DNA of 64,000 bases from Kaustia mangrovi (GTDB lineage: Bacteria > Pseudomonadota > Alphaproteobacteria > Rhizobiales > Im1), in NCBI RefSeq assembly GCF_015482775.1, contig NZ_CP058214.1, positions 2,222,501 to 2,286,500 on the forward strand, given 5' to 3'. Of the stretch, positions 19,649 to 31,527 are shown one piece after another (the stretch's first letter is position 1; every line of letters starts with the position of its first letter). A program made the position numbers and the translations under genes. The notes beneath the pieces were generated by a model. That model saw only the letters and a list, made by a program, of their open reading frames with translations, did not search any database and was not told the origin of the DNA.

Positions 19649-20887
19649 TCAGCTTCGATAGTCTGCATTGATGTCGATATAGCGGTGCGTGAGGTCGCAG
19701 GTCCAGATCGTCGCCGTGCCGTTGCCGACGCCGACATCGACCGCGATGTCGATCTCGCGGCCCTTCATGTGCGGCGCGACATCCTCCTCGCGATAGTCGG
19801 GATCGCGCTCGCCGTCGCGGGCGACGCGAACGCCGCCGATGGCGATGGAGAGCGCATCGCGGTCCGCCGCCTCGCCGGCCTTGCCGACCGCCATGACGAT
19901 CCGCCCCCAGTTGGCGTCCTCGCCGGCGATCGCGGTCTTCACCAGCGGCGAATTGCCGATGGCAAGGCCTATCCTGCGCGCCGCCGCGTCGCTCTCCGCG
20001 CCCGAGACGGTCACGGTCACGAATTTCTCCGCCCCCTCGCCGTCGCGCACGACGAGGAGTGCGAGCGCGCGGGTCACCTCGTCGAGCGCGCGCCGGAAAT
20101 CGGCAAGCTCGGGCGCGTCCGCGCCGGCGGCCCCGGGCGCCGAATTGCCGGCCTTGCCCGTCGCGAACAGGAGAACGGTGTCGCTGGTCGAGGTATCGCC
20201 GTCGACGGTGATGCAGTTGAAGCTCCTGTCCACGCTGTCGGCGAGCATCTCCTGGAGCAGCGGCTGCGGCAAGGCGGCGTCGGTGAACAGGAAGGCCAGC
20301 ATGGTCGCCATGTCGGGCGCGATCATGCCCGAGCCCTTGGCGATACCGTTGAGCGTGACGGTCCGCCCCCCGAGCTCCGCCGTGGCGGTGGCAAGCTTCG
20401 GAAAGGTGTCGGTCGTCATGATCGCTTCCGCCGCCTCCTGCCAGCCATCGGGCCGGGTCGCGGCGAACAGGCCGTCGAGCGCGGTCACGATGGGCTCGCT
20501 CGGCAGGGGCTCGCCGATCACGCCGGTGGAGGCGAGGTAGACCGCCTCGCCCGGGCAGCCCGCGCGCCGGGCGACGGCCTCGGCGCTCTGCGCGGTCGAT
20601 TCCGCGCCGCGCCGGCCGGTAAAGGCGTTGGCATTGCCCGAATTGACGAGAATGGCGCGCGGCGCCGTGCCGGAGCCCAGCGCCTTGCGGCACCATTCGA
20701 CGGGCGCGGAGGCCGTCCTGGAGCGGGTGAACACGCCGGCGGCGACCGCGCCGTCGTCGACGAGCGCGAGCATGAGATCGGTGCGACCGCTATATCGGAT
20801 GCCGGCCTCGATGGCGGCAAGCCGCACACCGTCCATGGCGGGCAGCTCGGGCAGCGCTGCAGGCGCGAGCGGAGAACGCTCGGTCAT
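19649..20887 (-). CDS. argJ: Bifunctional glutamate N-acetyltransferase / amino-acid acetyltransferase ArgJ
   Basis: ArgJ recycles the acetyl group from acetylornithine to glutamate, and in bifunctional forms also makes acetylglutamate from acetyl-CoA. The 412-residue precursor contains KGSGMIAPDMATMLAFLFTD. Self-cleavage before Thr195 exposes the nucleophile and yields alpha and beta chains. Length and motifs are normal. An argE-like deacetylase is also present at 46.8 kb, so acetyl removal may occur by two routes, or ArgE may act on another substrate. It lies between ppiC and mutT on the same strand. Confidence 0.96.
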   Translation of the reverse strand: MTERSPLAPAALPELPAMDGVRLAAIEAGIRYSGRTDLMLALVDDGAVAAGVFTRSRTASAPVEWCRKALGSGTAPRAILVNSGNANAFTGRRGAESTAQSAEAVARRAGCPGEAVYLASTGVIGEPLPSEPIVTALDGLFAATRPDGWQEAAEAIMTTDTFPKLATATAELGGRTVTLNGIAKGSGMIAPDMATMLAFLFTDAALPQPLLQEMLADSVDRSFNCITVDGDTSTSDTVLLFATGKAGNSAPGAAGADAPELADFRRALDEVTRALALLVVRDGEGAEKFVTVTVSGAESDAAARRIGLAIGNSPLVKTAIAGEDANWGRIVMAVGKAGEAADRDALSIAIGGVRVARDGERDPDYREEDVAPHMKGREIDIAVDVGVGNGTATIWTCDLTHRYIDINADYRS

Positions 20888-20931
20888 CCCCTCTCCCTTT
20901 CTCCAATCGGTTTTCGGGGTCTGCGAAACAG

Positions 20932-20961
20932 GCGGATGCGGGGCGTGGAGCCCGCATCCGC
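20932..20961 (-). terminator. Hairpin between ppiC and argJ
   Basis: A perfect 11-bp stem (GCGGATGCGGG with CCCGCATCCGC, 8-nt loop) sits 14 bp past the ppiC stop. On the minus strand it is followed by CTGTTTCGC, only a weak T run, so it may attenuate rather than end transcription into argJ. Confidence 0.5.
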
Positions 20962-20975
20962 ATGCGTCCGAAAGG

Positions 20976-21872
20976 TCAGTTGCCGTTCTGCTGCTGTTGC
21001 TGCTGCATGCGCTGCTGGCGCAGCTGATCCACCTGATCCTGCAGCTTCTTCAGGTCCTCGTCGACGAGTTCGACCTCGCCGTCGACCCTGAGCTCGTTGA
21101 CCATGTCCTGCACCTTCCGGCGCAACACGATCATCTTGAGCCCGTTCTTGACCTTGTCATAGGGTTCTGCGCCGCCCTGCTTGCGCTCCTCCACCTTGAT
21201 GAGGTGCCAGCCGAACTGCGTCTGCACCGGATCGGACACCTGGCCCGGCTCGAGCGCGAAGGCGACGTCGGAGAATGGTTTCACCATCTCGTCGGCCGCG
21301 AAGAAGCCGAGATCGCCGCCATACTGGGCGGAGCCGTCCTTGCTGAACTCCTGGGCGAGCGTGGCGAAATCCTCGCCCGCATCGATCCTGGTCTTGAGCT
21401 CGGCGGCCTGCTCCTCGCTGTCCACGAGGATATGACGGGCATGGACCCGTTCGATCTCGTTCACCTTGGCGGCTTCGTCGTCATAGATCTCCCGGATCTC
21501 CTCCTCGGTGACCGTCGGCTCGATCTTCTCCTCGAAGAAGGCGTCGCGCAGCGCCTTGGCCTGATAGAAGGCCAGCCGCCTCTTGTACTCGGCGGACTTC
21601 TCCACGCCTTCTTTGACCGCGGTCTGGGCGAGCAGATGGCGCTCGATCAGATATTCCACCACGAAGGGGTAGCGCAGACGGGGCGGGATCTCGCCGAGCT
21701 GCGGCAGTATGTCGTCGGCCGCCAGCTTCACTTCCGAGGCGCGGATCTCATAGCCGTTGACGGTGGCCACGACCCGGTCTTCCTCTTCTTCCTGCGCACC
21801 GGCAGGGGAGGCGGCCGCGACGAGCGCGATCGCGAACGCGCAGGCCACACCAAACGATTTGATCAAAGACAT
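20976..21872 (-). CDS. Parvulin-type peptidylprolyl isomerase (SurA/PpiC-like), exported
   Basis: A 298-residue periplasmic folding factor. It has a Sec signal peptide (MSLIKSFGVACAFAIALVAAASPAGAQ, cleavage after AGA) and a SurA-like N-terminal chaperone region (about 30-135). A parvulin domain follows at about 140-235, with RVHARHILVDSEEQAAEL, FSKDGSAQYGGDLGFF and TQFGWHLIKVEE. The C-terminal tail is Gln-rich. I chose the ATG at 21872 with AAGGTGAG upstream over a GTG four codons earlier. It is divergent from secA, which fits a shared role in protein export; this neighbourhood is common in Rhizobiales. Confidence 0.93.
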   Translation of the reverse strand: MSLIKSFGVACAFAIALVAAASPAGAQEEEEDRVVATVNGYEIRASEVKLAADDILPQLGEIPPRLRYPFVVEYLIERHLLAQTAVKEGVEKSAEYKRRLAFYQAKALRDAFFEEKIEPTVTEEEIREIYDDEAAKVNEIERVHARHILVDSEEQAAELKTRIDAGEDFATLAQEFSKDGSAQYGGDLGFFAADEMVKPFSDVAFALEPGQVSDPVQTQFGWHLIKVEERKQGGAEPYDKVKNGLKMIVLRRKVQDMVNELRVDGEVELVDEDLKKLQDQVDQLRQQRMQQQQQQNGN

Positions 21873-22141
21873 GACGTTTCTCACCTTAATTCACAGGCCT
21901 TCCCGGGCCGCACCGTGCGCGGACCGCGCGACGGCCATCTCCTTAGTGCAGAGTGGATGCGGCCACACTATGCCCGGCGTCCCGGCCCCGCAGCGGGCCG
22001 CCGTTTCCCGGTTCGGTTCCGCGGGCACAATGGAGTCAATGCGCAGCGGTTGCAAGCCGAGAATTGGCCGCAGCCGCGGGCTCCCGCGGGCACCGCACCC
22101 CCGCATGTCCGATTGAAACCGTGCCCCATCGGACCTATTTG

Positions 22142-22163
22142 CCCGTTGAAACGTTTCAACGGG
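22142..22163. promoter_or_regulatory. Perfect 22-bp palindrome in ppiC/secA divergent region
   Basis: CCCGTTGAAAC is followed directly by its complement GTTTCAACGGG. The core TGAAACGTTTCA, with a central CG, is the form of operators bound by LacI-family repressors. It lies 270 bp before ppiC and 170 bp before secA. The rest of the 460-bp gap shows nothing else I can support. Confidence 0.5.
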
Positions 22164-22332
22164 ATGCGGTACCACACTGAGAAGCAGTCGAAACCGGATG
22201 GCAAGCCGGCGGGCATTCGCGATTTGCGCGCCCGCGGCCTGTCCATTAGAAAGCGGTTGGACTGACAGTCGTCCTGCCCGAGGCCCGCTAGCCGGCCCGG
22301 CCGAACGACGACGGCGAAGGATACGATCGACC

Positions 22333-25074
<2,742 letters not shown>

Positions 25075-25134
25075 CAGGCCCCGCATGGCCGTCGCCCCGG
25101 AGCGGTCTCCGGGCGGCGCCCGCCGGGGCGGGCA

Positions 25135-25163
25135 TTGACCGGCGCGAAGGCAACCGGCATCGT
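25135..25163 (+). promoter_or_regulatory. Candidate promoter of the SLC13-type permease gene
   Basis: TTGACC and CATCGT separated by 17 bp lie about 50 bp upstream of the start codon. The -35 is good and the -10 is weak. Confidence 0.3.
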
Positions 25164-25210
25164 TACGCGCCTCCGGATCACCCGGCCCGTCCCCGTTCCG
25201 TCCGCGGCTC

Positions 25211-26986
25211 ATGACCACAGACCAGATCATCCTGTTTGCGATCATAGCCGGCGTGCTCGGCATGCTCCTCTGGGGCCGGATCCGCTACGATGTCGTCGCC
25301 TTCTCCGCGCTGGTCGTCGCACTCCTCGCCGGCGTTGTGCCGAAGGAAGAGGCCTTCTCCGGCTTCGGCCACCCCGCAACCGTGATCATCGCGCTGGTGC
25401 TCGTCGTCTCGCGCGGGCTGTCCAATTCGGGCGCCATCGAGATCGTCGCCCGCCATGTGGTCGACAGCTCCCGCAAGCTCAGCGTCCATATCGGCATCAT
25501 GTCGGGTGTCGCCGCCGCGCTCTCCGGCGTCATGAACAACGTCGCCGCGCTCGCCCTCCTCATGCCGGTCGACATACAGGCGGCGGTGAAGGCCAAGCGC
25601 AGCCCGGCGCTCACCCTGATGCCGCTCTCCTTCGCCTCGATCCTCGGCGGCATGGTCACGCTCATCGGCACCCCGCCCAATATCGTCATCGCGACTTTCC
25701 GCGAGAGCGCGCTCGGGGCGCCCTTCTCCATGTTCGACTTCGCCCCCGTCGGGGCGGCCGTCGCCGTGGTCGGCGTGCTCTTCGTCACCCTGGTCGGCTG
25801 GCGGCTCATCCCGGTGGCGCGCACCGAACGCAATGTCGCCCAAGAGCTGGGCAACCTGGAAGGCTATATCGCCGAGGCCCGCGTGCCGAAGGACACGGCC
25901 GCCGTGGGCAAGCGCGTGCGCGACCTTCTCGAGGATGCCGAAGAGGCCGACGTCAATATTCTGGGACTGGTGCGCCGGGGCAAGCGCCTCGCCGGCTATG
26001 CCCGCAACGAGACGATCCGGGCCGGCGACTATCTGGTGCTCGAGGCGGGGCCGGACGCCATCGAATCCTTCGCCGGCGCGCTCGACCTCAAATATGCCGG
26101 CACGGAGAAACACGACGGCCTTATCGGCGAGACCCTGTCGATGATGGAGGTCGTGGTGCCGGAGGGCGCGCGTATCGCCGGGCGCTCGGCCGCCGACCTG
26201 CGCCTGCTCTACCGGCAAGGGATCACGCTGCTCGGCGTCTCCCGGCAGGGCACGCGGTTCCGCGAGCGGGTGCGCCATCTCGCCATCGAGCCCGGCGATA
26301 TCCTCCTGCTGCTCGGCCCCCAGGAGCGGCTTCAGGAGGTCGTCCTGTGGCTCGGCTGCCTGCCGCTCGCCGAGCGCGGACTTCAGGTCGCCCAGCGCCA
26401 GAAGGCATGGATCGCGGTCGGCCTGTTCGCCGCGGCCATCGCGGCGGCGAGCATCGGCCTCGTTTATCTGCCCATCGCGCTCGCCGCCTGCGTGGCGGCC
26501 TATATCCTCCTGCGCATCGTGCCCGCACGCCAGGTCTACGACGCCGTGGAATGGCCGGTCATCGTGCTGCTCGGCTCGCTCATCCCGCTCGGCACCGCGC
26601 TCGAACAGTCGGGCGGCACGTCGCTCATCGCGCAAGCCATCGTCTCGGTCACATCCGGCCTGCCGGTGGTCGCCGTCCTGGTCATCCTGATGGTCGTCAC
26701 CATGACCCTGTCGGATGTGCTGAACAATGTGGCGACCGCGCTGATCGCCGCACCCATCGGGGTCGACATCGCCAACCGGCTCGGGGTCAATCCGGACCCG
26801 TTCCTGATGGCCGTCGCGGTCGCCGCCTCCTGTGCGTTCCTCACGCCCATAGGCCACAAGAACAACACCATCATTCTCGGACCCGGCGGCTACCGCTTCG
26901 GCGACTACTGGCGCATGGGCCTGCCGCTGGAGATCCTCGTCATCCTCGTCGGCGTGCCCACCATCCTCGCCGTCTGGCCTCTCTGA
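25211..26986 (+). CDS. SLC13/DASS family permease with two TrkA-C domains
   Basis: A 591-residue inner-membrane transporter. About five hydrophobic segments form the first half (to about residue 200), including the conserved NNVAALALLMP and GTPPNIVIATF hairpin. A cytoplasmic insert (about 215-390) with two TrkA-C (RCK_C) domains follows, seen in NILGLVRRGKRLAGYARNETIRAGDYLVLEA and ITLLGVSRQGTRFRERVRHLAIEPGDILLLL. The second membrane half repeats the motif as LNNVATALIAAPIG and TPIGHKNNTIILGPGGYRFGDY. Members carry sulfate, di- or tricarboxylates with sodium; the substrate here is unknown. It stops 9 bp before the convergent multicopper oxidase gene. Confidence 0.9.
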   Translation: MTTDQIILFAIIAGVLGMLLWGRIRYDVVAFSALVVALLAGVVPKEEAFSGFGHPATVIIALVLVVSRGLSNSGAIEIVARHVVDSSRKLSVHIGIMSGVAAALSGVMNNVAALALLMPVDIQAAVKAKRSPALTLMPLSFASILGGMVTLIGTPPNIVIATFRESALGAPFSMFDFAPVGAAVAVVGVLFVTLVGWRLIPVARTERNVAQELGNLEGYIAEARVPKDTAAVGKRVRDLLEDAEEADVNILGLVRRGKRLAGYARNETIRAGDYLVLEAGPDAIESFAGALDLKYAGTEKHDGLIGETLSMMEVVVPEGARIAGRSAADLRLLYRQGITLLGVSRQGTRFRERVRHLAIEPGDILLLLGPQERLQEVVLWLGCLPLAERGLQVAQRQKAWIAVGLFAAAIAAASIGLVYLPIALAACVAAYILLRIVPARQVYDAVEWPVIVLLGSLIPLGTALEQSGGTSLIAQAIVSVTSGLPVVAVLVILMVVTMTLSDVLNNVATALIAAPIGVDIANRLGVNPDPFLMAVAVAASCAFLTPIGHKNNTIILGPGGYRFGDYWRMGLPLEILVILVGVPTILAVWPL

Positions 26987-26995
26987 GACACGCCG

Positions 26996-28444
26996 TCAGG
27001 CGACCCGGATAACGGCCATCATGCCGGCGGCCTGATGCTCCAGTATGTGGCAATGGAACATCCAGTCGCCGGGATTGTCGGCGACCAGCGCGACCTCCAC
27101 CCGTTCCTCCGGTCCCACCAGCACCGTGTCCTGCCATTCCCGGCGCGCCGTCGGCACGCCGTTGCGCGAGATCACGCGGAAGGAATGTCCGTGGAGATGC
27201 ATGGGATGGTACCAGCCGGTCCGGTTGACCATGGAAATGATATGGGACCGGTTCCGGCGCAGTGTCAGGACCGGTTCCATATCCGTTCCGGTCGCCGCCT
27301 TGCCATTGATGAACCAGAAGGATCCCTCGCGCATCATGGCCATCATGGACCCGGCCTCGCGTCCGTCGGCGCCCTGCATGCGCATGCCGGCCATCATGCC
27401 GCCATTGAATACCACCTCGTGGCGTTCGGCGGCGTCGAGGTCGGGCTCGGCGAGCGGATTGGCGGGAAGCGCGACAGGCCAGTCGGGCGTGCGTTCGCGC
27501 AGCGCCTCCCCGCCATAGGCGAGATCCGTCAGGCGGTATTCCAGCCCCTCGTAGAAGGTGTCGGTGACCGTATGGCGCTCGCCCGTGCGGCCCGTCATGT
27601 CGAGAACGATGTCGGCCCGCATGGCAGGGCCCAGAACGATCCGGCCGCCCTCCGGCGCATGAGGTTCGACCGGCTGCCCGTCGAGCGCGACGACGAGGGG
27701 CTCGTGGCCGGCGAATGCCAGGCCGAAGATCCGCGCATTGGCGACATTGACGAGCCGAAGCCTGATCCGCTCGCCCCGGCGCACCGCGAACCGGTCCGGG
27801 ATGCGCCCATTGACCGTTACCGTATTGCCGAGGCGGCCGGCATGGATGGCATCGTGGGCATTGCCGAAATCCCCCTCGATGGCGGCCTCTTCGGTCAACC
27901 GCCAATCGTCCAGCACCCAGGTCACGTCCCGGTCGACACGCAGCGGTTCCGCCTCCTCCACGACGAGCGCGCCGGAGAGCCCGCGCGCGACCTGCTCGAA
28001 GCTGCGCTGATGGGGGTGATACCAGAAGGTGCCCGCATCGACGGCGTCGAACTCGTAGACGAACCGGTCCCCGGGCGCGATGGCGTCCTGCGTGACGCCC
28101 GGAACGCCGTCCATGGCGTTCGGCACGCGCATGCCGTGCCAGTGCACGGTGGTCGGTTCGTCGAGCCCGTTCTCCGCGACGATCCGGAGGCGCTCGCCCT
28201 GCCGGACGCGGATCTCCGGTCCCGGGACGGTCCTGTTATAGGCCCACACCTCCGTTTCCGGATAGGGTTCGGGCGCGATCCGTGCGGACCCCGTGCCCAG
28301 CGTCAGGCGGAATTCGCGGGGACCTGCCGCGCGCGCCCGCGGCACGGCCGGGAGAGGCGACACTCCCCCCGCAGCGGCGATGACGGCCCCGGCGGAGGCG
28401 AGAAAGGTGCGGCGCGTCAGCGCCGGCGACGGTCTGTTCGTCAT
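26996..28444 (-). CDS. Tat-exported multicopper oxidase (CueO/CopA-like)
   Basis: A 482-residue periplasmic copper oxidase. The N terminus TRRTFLASAGAV is a twin-arginine signal ending near ARAAG. All four copper-ligand motifs are present: HWHG, HPHQ, HPMHLHGHSF and HCHILEHQAAGMM (type 1 Cys and axial Met), so the enzyme looks active. A Met-rich stretch in the last third (GGMMAGMRMQGADG ... SMMAMM) resembles the copper-binding insert of CueO-type enzymes and supports a role in Cu(I) oxidation and copper tolerance. I start at MTNRPSP, with AAGGA upstream. A small secreted Cys-rich gene lies directly upstream on the same strand. Confidence 0.93.
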   Translation of the reverse strand: MTNRPSPALTRRTFLASAGAVIAAAGGVSPLPAVPRARAAGPREFRLTLGTGSARIAPEPYPETEVWAYNRTVPGPEIRVRQGERLRIVAENGLDEPTTVHWHGMRVPNAMDGVPGVTQDAIAPGDRFVYEFDAVDAGTFWYHPHQRSFEQVARGLSGALVVEEAEPLRVDRDVTWVLDDWRLTEEAAIEGDFGNAHDAIHAGRLGNTVTVNGRIPDRFAVRRGERIRLRLVNVANARIFGLAFAGHEPLVVALDGQPVEPHAPEGGRIVLGPAMRADIVLDMTGRTGERHTVTDTFYEGLEYRLTDLAYGGEALRERTPDWPVALPANPLAEPDLDAAERHEVVFNGGMMAGMRMQGADGREAGSMMAMMREGSFWFINGKAATGTDMEPVLTLRRNRSHIISMVNRTGWYHPMHLHGHSFRVISRNGVPTARREWQDTVLVGPEERVEVALVADNPGDWMFHCHILEHQAAGMMAVIRVA

Positions 28445-28522
28445 GTGAGCTTCATCCTTGAGACCGGCCGCCATCGGCAATGAATGGCGGGAGCCGGCTG
28501 ATCCAGCGTCTATCGTACGGCG

Positions 28523-28849
28523 TCAGCGGAGGATGAAGCGACGCGGCGGATCGGGATCGGGCGATCCGGGCCGGCCCGTGCCCGCCGAGACGGGCATGAT
28601 CGCGTGGCGATGGCGCGGTACCGCCGGGCCCGCGGCTCCGCCGGCGAGGACGACCGCCGGCTGCATGCAGAACTGGGCGCAGACCGCATCGGCCGCCTGA
28701 CTCCCGCAGCAGCCATCGTCGTCCGTCGCGGCGGGCTGATGGACACCCATAGCCGCAATGGTGGCGGACGCGCCCTGAACACTGCCGAGTGCGCCGGCAA
28801 GGCACGCGGCGACGACAAGGAGGCGGAACAGACGGGCCAGATACGGCAT
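28523..28849 (-). CDS. Small secreted Cys-rich protein upstream of multicopper oxidase
   Basis: A 108-residue protein that I do not recognise. It starts with a Sec signal (MPYLARLFRLLVVAACLAGALG). The mature part has four cysteines in the pattern CC-x8-C-x3-C-M (residues 47-61), a later RHRH, and a Pro/Asp-rich tail, which together could bind copper. The start codon has GAGGG at a good distance. The gene ends 78 bp before the multicopper oxidase start on the same strand, so an operon is likely. A copper-handling role is inference from context and composition. Confidence 0.7.
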   Translation of the reverse strand: MPYLARLFRLLVVAACLAGALGSVQGASATIAAMGVHQPAATDDDGCCGSQAADAVCAQFCMQPAVVLAGGAAGPAVPRHRHAIMPVSAGTGRPGSPDPDPPRRFILR

Positions 28850-28874
28850 GGATATCCCTCGTGCCGGGTTGGCC

Positions 28875-29681
28875 CTACCAGCCCTGGATGAGGCGCGGGG
28901 CCGCCGGATCGAGCTCGGCGTCCGTGCCGGAGGCGCTCGCCGCGGTCACGGTGAACTCTTCCGGAACCATATCCCGGCTCGGGAAGAACACGTAGCGCAT
29001 GTTCTCCACGCCGACGACGGGCGGGCGCCTGTAGGTCTGGAAATAGTCGTAGCCCTGCTTGAGGTTCTGCCAGAAATCGTACCACTGGCTGCCGGCATGG
29101 GCGGCCATGTTCGCGCTCGTCATGCGGAAGGGGAAGGCATGGACGGGGAATTCCTGCTGGCCCGCCACGAAGGCGTCGCGGGCGAGCGCGAAGATCTCCG
29201 CCACCGAGTCGTCCGTCATGGCATAGCAGCCCGCCGAGCTGCATCCGCCATGGACCATGAGGTGCATGCCGGTGCGCCCGTGCGCTTTGTCATAGGCGTT
29301 GGGATAGCCGATATTGAAGGACAGATAGTAGCTGCTGTTCGGGTTCATCTGGGCGGGCGTGACGATATAGAAGCCCTCCGGCGCCTGCTTGTCGCCCTCG
29401 ACCAGCTTCGGCCCGAGCTTGCCCGACCAGCGGCAGACCTCGTAGGTCTTGAACAGCGTATAGGTGCCGTCGGGCCGGCCGAGCCAGACCTCCAGCGCGG
29501 ATTCCTGCTTGAAAACGCGCACATACATGGGCGCGCCGTCCTTGAGCCCCTTGGCGGCGAGCAGCGCCTTCGACTCCTCCGACAGCGGCTTGAGATGCTT
29601 CGGCGTCTCGAACAGGCACCCCGACAGCACAAGCACCATGACGGCGCAGAGAACAAGCCTGACAGCGGCTCGAGCGATCAT
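28875..29681 (-). CDS. L,D-transpeptidase-fold lipoprotein (YafK/DpaA-like)
   Basis: A 268-residue YkuD-domain protein. The N terminus ends in the lipobox LVLSGC with Cys22, so it should be lipid-anchored in the envelope. The catalytic region MHLMVHGGCSSAGCYAM carries the conserved His and catalytic Cys of the family. The overall pattern (MYVRVFKQESALEVWLG, PEGFYIVTPAQMNPNSSYYLSFNIGYPN) matches YafK. The E. coli member removes Braun lipoprotein from peptidoglycan rather than making 3-3 cross-links. Whether this organism has such a lipoprotein is not visible here. It is a single gene, upstream of the secreted Cys-rich gene on the same strand but probably separate. Confidence 0.87.
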   Translation of the reverse strand: MIARAAVRLVLCAVMVLVLSGCLFETPKHLKPLSEESKALLAAKGLKDGAPMYVRVFKQESALEVWLGRPDGTYTLFKTYEVCRWSGKLGPKLVEGDKQAPEGFYIVTPAQMNPNSSYYLSFNIGYPNAYDKAHGRTGMHLMVHGGCSSAGCYAMTDDSVAEIFALARDAFVAGQQEFPVHAFPFRMTSANMAAHAGSQWYDFWQNLKQGYDYFQTYRRPPVVGVENMRYVFFPSRDMVPEEFTVTAASASGTDAELDPAAPRLIQGW

Positions 29682-29997
29682 CGTCCGAATAGTCCCCGAC
29701 CAGAGCGACCGACGTCCAACCGGACGCGAAGCCGTCGCTCTATCACTTCAAGACCGATCAACCTGTCTGCAATCGGACCGGTCCGCCCGACTGCGGGTCG
29801 ATTGAAAACGGTTGCGTTGGGCACCCATTTGCGCACAAGCGCGTTATGAAAGAATTAACCTTCGCCCGGGCCACAGCACAATTCACAAAACAATGAAGTG
29901 CAAAGCCGCAAGCAAGCTGGCGGGTTTTCCCAGCGTCCCGCACCGGATCATCGTCGGCAATTGTGTCCGCTCCGTGGCGAAAGGTCTCGACCAGCCT
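29682..29997. other. 316-bp gap between nadB and the YafK-like gene
   Basis: No gene is supported. The stretch at about 29850-29900 is less GC-rich and holds a 14-codon frame with no ribosome-binding site. It presumably contains the promoter of the YafK-like gene, but no clear -35/-10 pair stands out. Confidence 0.4.
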
Positions 29998-31527
29998 CTA
30001 GACACCGACGATCTCCGCCGGCGCACCATCCGCGATGGCGCCCGCCGCGACCAGGGCCTCGCCGAGCGTGAGGGACGAATGACGGGCGAACACGGTCCTG
30101 TGCGGGAAGTCGGTGCGGAAATGGGCGCCGCGGCTCTCCCGCCGCCGGCAGGCGGCAACGGCGATCATCAGCGCAAGCGCCGCCGCATCGTCGCGGACCG
30201 CCAATGACCTGAAGCCGGCAAGGGCCGCCTGCATCTCCCCACCCTGCCGGACGACGCCCAGCGCGCGGGAGACGGCGGGACGCACGGCATCCGGGTCGGC
30301 CCGATGCGGCAGGCGGGCATCGCCGCATGGCCGGGCCGGTCCCACCGTCTCGCTCGACACGCTCCGGGCCACGGCGCGCGCGAAGACCGCCGCCTCGATC
30401 AGGGAATTGCTGGCGAGCCGGTTGGCACCGTGCAAGCCGGTGCAGGCCGCCTCCCCGCAGGCCCAAAGCCCCTGGACCGTGCTGCGGCCCTCCCCGTCCA
30501 CGGCAATCCCGCCCATATGGTAATGGGCGGCCGGGCGCACGGGGATCGGCTCGCGGCTGGGGTCGACGCCCAGCGCCCGGCAGGCCCGGGTAATGGCGGG
30601 AAACCGCTTCGGGAAGGCCGGGCCGAGGCTGTGCGTCGCATCGAGGAAGACGCGGTGGCCGGCCCCGAGATGCGCCGCCACGGCCCGCGCCACGACATCG
30701 CGCGGGGCGAGATCACCGCCGGGAATATCCGCCATGAAGCGCGCGCCCGTCTCGTCGACGAGCACGGCCCCCTCGCCGCGCACCGCCTCGCTGACCAGCG
30801 GCATGGGCCGGCCGGGGCCGTCGAGCGCGGTGGGGTGGAACTGGATGAATTCGAGATCGGCGAGCGCCGCGCCGGCGCGCGCGGCCAGCATGAGGCCCTG
30901 CCCCCAGCATGAGGCCGGGTTGGTGCTGTCGGCGAACAGCCCGCCAATGCCGCCGGTCGCGATCACCACGCGCCGCGTGGAAAGCACAGCCGCACCGCCC
31001 TCGCAGGCGACGAGAACGCCGTGAACCTCGCCATCGCGCAGCACGAGCCGGCGCGCCTCGGCATGCTCGAGGACCGCAATACCCGGCGTGCGGCGCACCG
31101 CGTCCACCAGCGCCCGCACAATCTCGCGCCCCGTACCGTCGCCGCCGGCATGGACGATGCGGCGCCGGCCATGGGCAGCCTCCAGCCCCAGACACAGGCG
31201 CCCGTCCCGCGCCCGGTCGAACCGGACACCGAAACGCGAGAGCGTCGCGAGCGCATCCGGCGCGGCCGCCGTGACGAGATGCGCCGCCTGCCGCTCGCCA
31301 AGCCCGTCGCCGGCGGCAAGCGTATCGGCCAGATGGAGGTCCGGGCTGTCATCCGCGCCGAGTGAAGCGGCAAGCCCGCCCTGCGCCAGTGCGGTCGATC
31401 CCTCCTCGCCGAGCGCGCCCGCCGTGACGAGCATTGCGGGCTCCGGCGCCAGATGAAGCGCCGTCAGGAGCCCGGCAATGCCGCCGCCGACAATGACAGG
31501 CCGGCCGCCTGCGTCCATCGCCGTCAT
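29998..31527 (-). CDS. nadB: L-aspartate oxidase NadB
   Basis: NadB oxidises aspartate to iminoaspartate with FAD, the first step of de novo NAD synthesis; its product goes to NadA encoded just upstream. The 509-residue protein starts [26 protein letters not shown] with the FAD-binding glycines. It carries [15 protein letters not shown], the substrate-binding [10 protein letters not shown], and [25 protein letters not shown]. Its start overlaps the nadA stop by 4 bp (ATGA). nadC, usually the third gene in this operon, is not found downstream: an unrelated lipoprotein gene follows. Confidence 0.96.
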   Translation of the reverse strand: MTAMDAGGRPVIVGGGIAGLLTALHLAPEPAMLVTAGALGEEGSTALAQGGLAASLGADDSPDLHLADTLAAGDGLGERQAAHLVTAAAPDALATLSRFGVRFDRARDGRLCLGLEAAHGRRRIVHAGGDGTGREIVRALVDAVRRTPGIAVLEHAEARRLVLRDGEVHGVLVACEGGAAVLSTRRVVIATGGIGGLFADSTNPASCWGQGLMLAARAGAALADLEFIQFHPTALDGPGRPMPLVSEAVRGEGAVLVDETGARFMADIPGGDLAPRDVVARAVAAHLGAGHRVFLDATHSLGPAFPKRFPAITRACRALGVDPSREPIPVRPAAHYHMGGIAVDGEGRSTVQGLWACGEAACTGLHGANRLASNSLIEAAVFARAVARSVSSETVGPARPCGDARLPHRADPDAVRPAVSRALGVVRQGGEMQAALAGFRSLAVRDDAAALALMIAVAACRRRESRGAHFRTDFPHRTVFARHSSLTLGEALVAAGAIADGAPAEIVGV

